Assembly (NCBI RefSeq): GCF_002197685.1 | Contig: NZ_NBBI01000006.1 | Span: forward strand, 62,001 to 126,000 | Length of the DNA stretch: 64,000 nt | Reading direction: 5' to 3' | DNA from: Sphingomonas dokdonensis | GTDB lineage: Bacteria > Pseudomonadota > Alphaproteobacteria > Sphingomonadales > Sphingomonadaceae | In this document: positions 60,650 through 64,000 of the stretch, piece by piece | How positions within the stretch are numbered: the first letter of the stretch is position 1 | How the letters are laid out: every line of letters starts with the position of its first letter | Program-made: the position numbers and the translations under genes | Notes under the pieces: generated by a model | The model's database searches: none | Seen by the model: only the letters and a program-made list of their open reading frames with translations | Told to the model about the DNA's origin: nothing

Positions 60650-61375
60650 TTACATGTCCGCCGCGGTCGGCCGAACGATCACCTCGTTGATGTCGACGCC
60701 TTCTGGCTGCTCCAGCGCGTATCGAACGGCCCGCGCGATCGCATCCGGGGTCAGCGACTTCTTGCGCCATCCTGTCAGTGCCGTTGCGACCTCGGGATCG
60801 GTGATGTCGTGGCCGAGCTCGGTTGCGACGACGCCCGGCGAGATCAGCGTCGATCGGATGTCGTCATGCTCCTGCCGCAACCCCTCGGTGATGGCGCGCA
60901 CCGCATGCTTGGTACCGCAATAGACGGCTGCAGTGGGCATCACCATGTGCGCTGCGACCGACGCGACGTTGACGATGTGGCCGCCCTTTTGCGCCACAAA
61001 GCGGGGCAGCACCGCGGCAATGCCGTTGAGGACGCCGTGAATATTGACGTCGATCATCCGCTTCCACTCGTCCCGCTTCAGCGCGGCAAGCGGCGACAGC
61101 GGCATCACGCCGGCGTTGTTGACCAGCACATCGATGTGCCCAAACCGCGCCTCTGCCGCTTCCACGAAGGCGTCGAAGTCAGCGCCGTCCGTCACGTCGA
61201 GCGTGCGCCACGCGACGGTGTCGCCGAGTTCCGCCGCCAATGCCTGCAACCGTTCCCCGCGACGCGCGCCGATGAAGAGGTGCGCGCCGGTCGCCGCCAG
61301 TTCGCGCGCGGTCGCCTCGCCAATACCGCTCGATGCGCCGGTGATGAGAACGACCTTGTTGATGCTCGCTGTCAT
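60650..61375 (-). CDS. Short-chain dehydrogenase (YdfG-like)
   Basis: 241-residue classical SDR: TGASSGIGEATARELAATG, DVTDGADF, NNAGVMPLSPLAAL, catalytic Ser in NVASVAAHMV, Tyr-x3-Lys in VYCGTKHAVRAI, and a C-terminal EGVDINEVIVRPTA typical of the YdfG/SDR family 39U-type group. GARRGER after beta-2 (Arg) suggests NADP. ATG at 61375 with GGGAAAG upstream. Divergent from an AraC regulator (137 nt), which is the likely activator. Confidence 0.93.
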   Translation of the reverse strand: MTASINKVVLITGASSGIGEATARELAATGAHLFIGARRGERLQALAAELGDTVAWRTLDVTDGADFDAFVEAAEARFGHIDVLVNNAGVMPLSPLAALKRDEWKRMIDVNIHGVLNGIAAVLPRFVAQKGGHIVNVASVAAHMVMPTAAVYCGTKHAVRAITEGLRQEHDDIRSTLISPGVVATELGHDITDPEVATALTGWRKKSLTPDAIARAVRYALEQPEGVDINEVIVRPTAADM

Positions 61376-61512
61376 GATGCTTTCCCTGCCGTGAAGTGAC
61401 AGCCAACAAGATGGTGCACTTGTGTCAGGCAGGGGTAGCGCGATCGTCCAAAGGCTTTGCACGATTCGCCAGAACCTCGCTTGCTCGCTTGCGCAAGCTG
61501 ACGGGGCACGAG

Positions 61513-62421
61513 ATGACGATCGGCATGGACCGGACCACCGAGCTCGCAGCCGTTATCGACCGCCATGTCACCGGCACAGGCATATGCACGACCGCGATGC
61601 CGCACGTGTCGCTGATCCGCGCCGATCAGCCCAGCACGCCGACACCGGCCGTCTACGAGGCGTCGCTTTGCCTGATTGCCCAAGGATCGAAGCGCGTCTC
61701 GATCGGCGATCACAGCGTCGTTTATGACGCGGCGCATTATCTCCTGGTCTCTGTCGACCTACCGCTGGTCGGCCATGTGATCGACGCCAGCCCCGATCGT
61801 CCGTATCTTTGCTGCAAGATCGACATCGACCCTTCGATGCTGTCCGATTTGATGGCCGCGGAGGGTGAAGCGGTGCCCCATACCGACCTGCCGGTACTGG
61901 CCATCTACCCCAGCGATCCCGATCTGATCGACGCTGCATGCCGGCTGGTCGGGCTGCTCGACCGACCGGAAACCATTCGCGCCCTGGCGCCGCTGATCGA
62001 GCGGGAGATCCTTTACCGCCTGCTCACCGGGCCACATGGCCCGATGCTCCGCCACCTCGCCACGGCAGGCAGTCACCTGAACCAGATCAGCCGCGCGATC
62101 GCTGCGATCCGCCGCCGCTTCGACGCCCCGATCCGCATCGATGAGGTCGCCGCTGAAGCGGGCATGAGCGCCTCCTCGCTGCACGCGCATTTCAAGGCGA
62201 TCACCCGCATGACGCCGCTCGAATATCAGAAGCAATTGCGCTTGCAGGAGGCGCGCCGGCTGATGCTGGTCGGCGGCGCCACCGCAGGAAACGCCGGGTT
62301 CGCGGTCGGCTATGAAAGCCCGTCGCAGTTCAGCCGGGAATACCGCCGCCTGTTCGGCGCACCGCCGCGCCAGGACATCGAACGACTGCAGGGCGTACCT
62401 TCGGCGAGCATCGCGCTATGA
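61513..62421 (+). CDS. AraC-family transcriptional regulator
   Basis: 302 residues. N-terminal AraC_N domain (about 20-170: SLCLIAQGSKRVSIGDHSVVYDAAHYLLVSVDLP). C-terminal double HTH (about 195-295: DEVAAEAGMSASSLHAHFKAITRMTPLEYQKQLRLQEARRLML, and VGYESPSQFSREYRRLFG). This group (with AraC_N) commonly adjoins an SDR or aldo-keto reductase gene that it activates, here the divergent SDR at 60.7-61.4 kb. Start 61513 is chosen for fit to the family; frame extends to 61396 without homology. Confidence 0.93.
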   Translation: MTIGMDRTTELAAVIDRHVTGTGICTTAMPHVSLIRADQPSTPTPAVYEASLCLIAQGSKRVSIGDHSVVYDAAHYLLVSVDLPLVGHVIDASPDRPYLCCKIDIDPSMLSDLMAAEGEAVPHTDLPVLAIYPSDPDLIDAACRLVGLLDRPETIRALAPLIEREILYRLLTGPHGPMLRHLATAGSHLNQISRAIAAIRRRFDAPIRIDEVAAEAGMSASSLHAHFKAITRMTPLEYQKQLRLQEARRLMLVGGATAGNAGFAVGYESPSQFSREYRRLFGAPPRQDIERLQGVPSASIAL

Positions 62422-62598
62422 CGATGGTCACGGCTGGCCTCGAACCACCGCGGCACGCGCGTTGTATGTGGCTGTCGGCGCGCAAGCGGCGGGGCCACAC
62501 ACTCGTCGGCTAGTAGAGGCGGCAATCCTGCATCAACGAGCAGCTTGACGGAAGGAAGGCGCGGCCCGACCTTTCGGATCAGTGCAAGGAGACTGGAC

Positions 62599-62880
62599 GT
62601 GGTCGAAGCCCGGTGGAACGGCTCAGTGATAGCGCAAAGCGACGACACCGTCGTTGTGGAAGGCAATCACTATTTCCCTGCCGACAGCGTCGACGCTGCG
62701 GTCCTCCAGCCAAGCAGCACGACAACGGTTTGCCCGTGGAAGGGCACCGCTCATTATTATAATTTGCGCGTGAATGGCGCCGACAACCCCGACGCTGCAT
62801 GGTATTACCCAGACCCCAAGGCTGCAGCAGAGGAGATCCGCGGTCGCATTGCCTTTTGGAAGGGTGTGACGGTCAGCTAG
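62599..62880 (+). CDS. DUF427 family protein
   Basis: 93 residues, whole DUF427 domain: GSVIAQSDDTVVVEGNHYFPADSV, STTTVCPWKGTAHYYNLRVNG and NPDAAWYYPDPKAAAEEIRGRIAFW. The family forms a small beta-barrel; function unknown. Start is GTG at 62599 with AAGGAG 7 nt upstream, which settles it against the longer in-frame TTG at 62545. The 177 nt before it hold nothing recognised. Confidence 0.9.
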   Translation: MVEARWNGSVIAQSDDTVVVEGNHYFPADSVDAAVLQPSSTTTVCPWKGTAHYYNLRVNGADNPDAAWYYPDPKAAAEEIRGRIAFWKGVTVS

Positions 62881-62966
62881 CGGTCAAAACTGCTGCCGAC
62901 CTCAATCTGCTGAAACTCGCTTTTGGTCGTCTAGCCCAGCCGCAGCAGATCGAGGATCCCGCGCGT

Positions 62967-63749
62967 TCAGCTTTTCTCTGATTCCTGCGACGCAGAGACC
63001 GACAACCACGCGCACGCCGCCTCGTCGATCAACCCGGCAACCGCGTCCGGCTGCTCATAGGGCAAGAGGTGCGCGGCGTCCGGGACAACTGCCACCCGCG
63101 GCGATGTGAAATGCGGGACATTCAGCCGGCGCTGGTTCTGCTCGCCAAGATCGCCGTCCTCGGCGCCGGCGACGATCAGCGCGGGCGTGGAAAGCCGCCC
63201 GACCCGATCACGCCAGTCCTCGCGCGCGCCGCGTTCCAGCCAATCGATCCACGCCGCCGGGCTTGACCGCCGCACGTCGGCAACGGCCTTGGCCTCACGT
63301 TCTGGCGATAGCGGATGCGCGACGTTGGCCGCGACGAAGCGCCGCGCGTCAGCGTTGCGCGGCGGGCCATCGGTGAACCAGCCGATCATCTCGGCGCGAC
63401 GGCTTTCGTCCATTGGTTCTGGCGCGGGAGGCGACCCGGCGAGCAATACCACGCCGCTCAGGCCCGCAAGCCCAGCGTCACCGGCCTCCGCCCGCGCCGC
63501 GAGCAGCGTCGCAAACTTGCCGCCCATGCTGTGCCCGACCAGCAGATAATTGGCGGGCGACCGCCGTGCGATCTCGGCGGCGAGCCAATCGAGTGTCGCA
63601 GCAACGCCGCCGGACAGGGCAGGCTCACCGCCGAAGCCGGGAAGGTCGGGCGCGACGCAAGCATATCGACGACCGAGCCGCGCGGTCACGTCGGCCCAGG
63701 CCCCGCCACTCGCGCCTAGCGCGTGAAGCAGCACGAGTGTCGGGGCCAT
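62967..63749 (-). CDS. Alpha/beta-fold hydrolase
   Basis: 260-residue alpha/beta hydrolase: oxyanion strand LVLLHALGASGGAW, nucleophile Ser in LLVGHSMGGKFATLLAA, acid in IVAGAEDGDLGEQN and His in PDAAHLLPYEQP. No lid motif tells the substrate; an esterase or lactonase is possible. ATG at 63749 (MAPTLVLLHALG) with AAGGA about 8 nt upstream; it starts 4 nt after the stop of the oxidoreductase gene, so they form one operon. Confidence 0.92.
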   Translation of the reverse strand: MAPTLVLLHALGASGGAWADVTARLGRRYACVAPDLPGFGGEPALSGGVAATLDWLAAEIARRSPANYLLVGHSMGGKFATLLAARAEAGDAGLAGLSGVVLLAGSPPAPEPMDESRRAEMIGWFTDGPPRNADARRFVAANVAHPLSPEREAKAVADVRRSSPAAWIDWLERGAREDWRDRVGRLSTPALIVAGAEDGDLGEQNQRRLNVPHFTSPRVAVVPDAAHLLPYEQPDAVAGLIDEAACAWLSVSASQESEKS

Positions 63750-63753
63750 CCGA

Positions 63754-64000
63754 TCAGTCCTTGGACGGGCTGGACGCGTTGATTGGCTCAGGCGGAGACA
63801 CCGCGCGCAGGGTCTGCTCCTGTGCATCCGGATCGATCCGACGGGTACGCGACAACGGCTCCACCGTCACCTTCCCGCCGGATTTCGATGCCGCCACGAT
63901 CGCCTCGATAACGAGAAGGTCGGCAAGCCCCTCCTCCCCGTCCGGCTCGACGATGCGGTCTTGCAGGATGCAGTCGGAAAAATACTTCATCTCGCCGCCG
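63754..64000 (-). CDS. Gfo/Idh/MocA family oxidoreductase, C-terminal end only
   Basis: The last 81 residues of a gene that continues past the window. GGEMKYFSDCILQDRIVEPDGEEGLADLLVIEAIVAASKSGGKVTVEP is the typical C-terminal helix-strand of Gfo/Idh/MocA dehydrogenases (F-S-D-C-I, P-D-G-E-E-G-L). The NAD(P)-binding half is not visible. It precedes the alpha/beta hydrolase in the same operon. Confidence 0.8.
   Translation of the reverse strand, partial: GGEMKYFSDCILQDRIVEPDGEEGLADLLVIEAIVAASKSGGKVTVEPLSRTRRIDPDAQEQTLRAVSPPEPINASSPSKD

Noticed and set aside
1-64000. CRISPR arrays, prophage, IS elements, rRNA
   Set aside because: No regularly spaced repeats, phage structural genes, transposases or rRNA sequence were seen.

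Overview
The window is about 64 kb of a high-GC alphaproteobacterial chromosome, most likely from a sphingomonad (Sphingomonas or a close relative). Pointers are a SciP-type DUF1153 regulator, a sphingomonad-like MnmA, a TonB-dependent receptor beside a glutathione S-transferase, a Baeyer-Villiger oxygenase operon, several SDR genes with their own regulators, and a REP-like inverted repeat of a kind common in that order. No genus can be fixed from the sequence alone. There is no prophage, integrase, IS transposase, rRNA or CRISPR array. One tRNA-Ser(GGA) is present.

Layout. 1-4.1 kb: RND efflux permease (C-terminus cut by the window) and its membrane-fusion protein. 4.3-9.7 kb: SIMPL protein, GlsB-like stress protein, SciP, mnmA, and a tightly overlapping pdxH / cation efflux / PhzF operon. 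9.8-13.2 kb: Ku and three-domain LigD (non-homologous end joining). 13.3-16.7 kb: permuted ATP-grasp/alpha-E protein coupled to a transglutaminase-like protease, a predicted peptide-modification pair. 16.8-27 kb: Bcr/CflA exporter, thioesterase/DedA/oligopeptidase, a candidate small RNA, DUF808 membrane protein, an ABC ATPase without a permease, TldD and a chromosomal ccdAB toxin-antitoxin pair. 27.1-28.9 kb: glnK-amtB behind a near-perfect sigma-54 promoter, closed by a strong terminator. 29-31.4 kb: two-DTG aspartic protease, then a clearly AT-richer DUF2971 gene that looks acquired. 31.5-35.3 kb: Lhr-type helicase and MBL-fold exonuclease of the ligase-associated DNA damage set, but without the ligase or PdeM phosphoesterase. 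35.4-43 kb: hydrolase-TPR fusion, cyclophilin, tRNA, SDR, M28 peptidase, a secreted protein made of two tandem copies of one unknown domain, and a GST. 43-49 kb: TonB receptor, a two-HTH TetR-type regulator, a second TetR, an MFS transporter and an NmrA-like pseudogene. 49-53.4 kb: CinA-like / BVMO / SDR / PhyH operon. 53.6-59.3 kb: five coupled genes (EAL phosphodiesterase, LysM lipoprotein, Ser/Thr kinase, TagH-like FHA protein, PP2C phosphatase). 59.4-64 kb: ArsR-SDR, SDR-AraC, DUF427, alpha/beta hydrolase and the end of a Gfo/Idh/MocA oxidoreductase.

The most interesting unit is the five-gene 53.6-59.3 kb operon. It carries the kinase-FHA-phosphatase set known from post-translational control of type VI secretion, but the window has no secretion gene, and the set is joined to a c-di-GMP phosphodiesterase and a LysM lipoprotein. 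Next come the duplicated secreted protein at 41-42 kb, the AT-rich DUF2971 gene, the candidate sRNA at 21.5 kb and the incomplete ligase-associated repair cluster.
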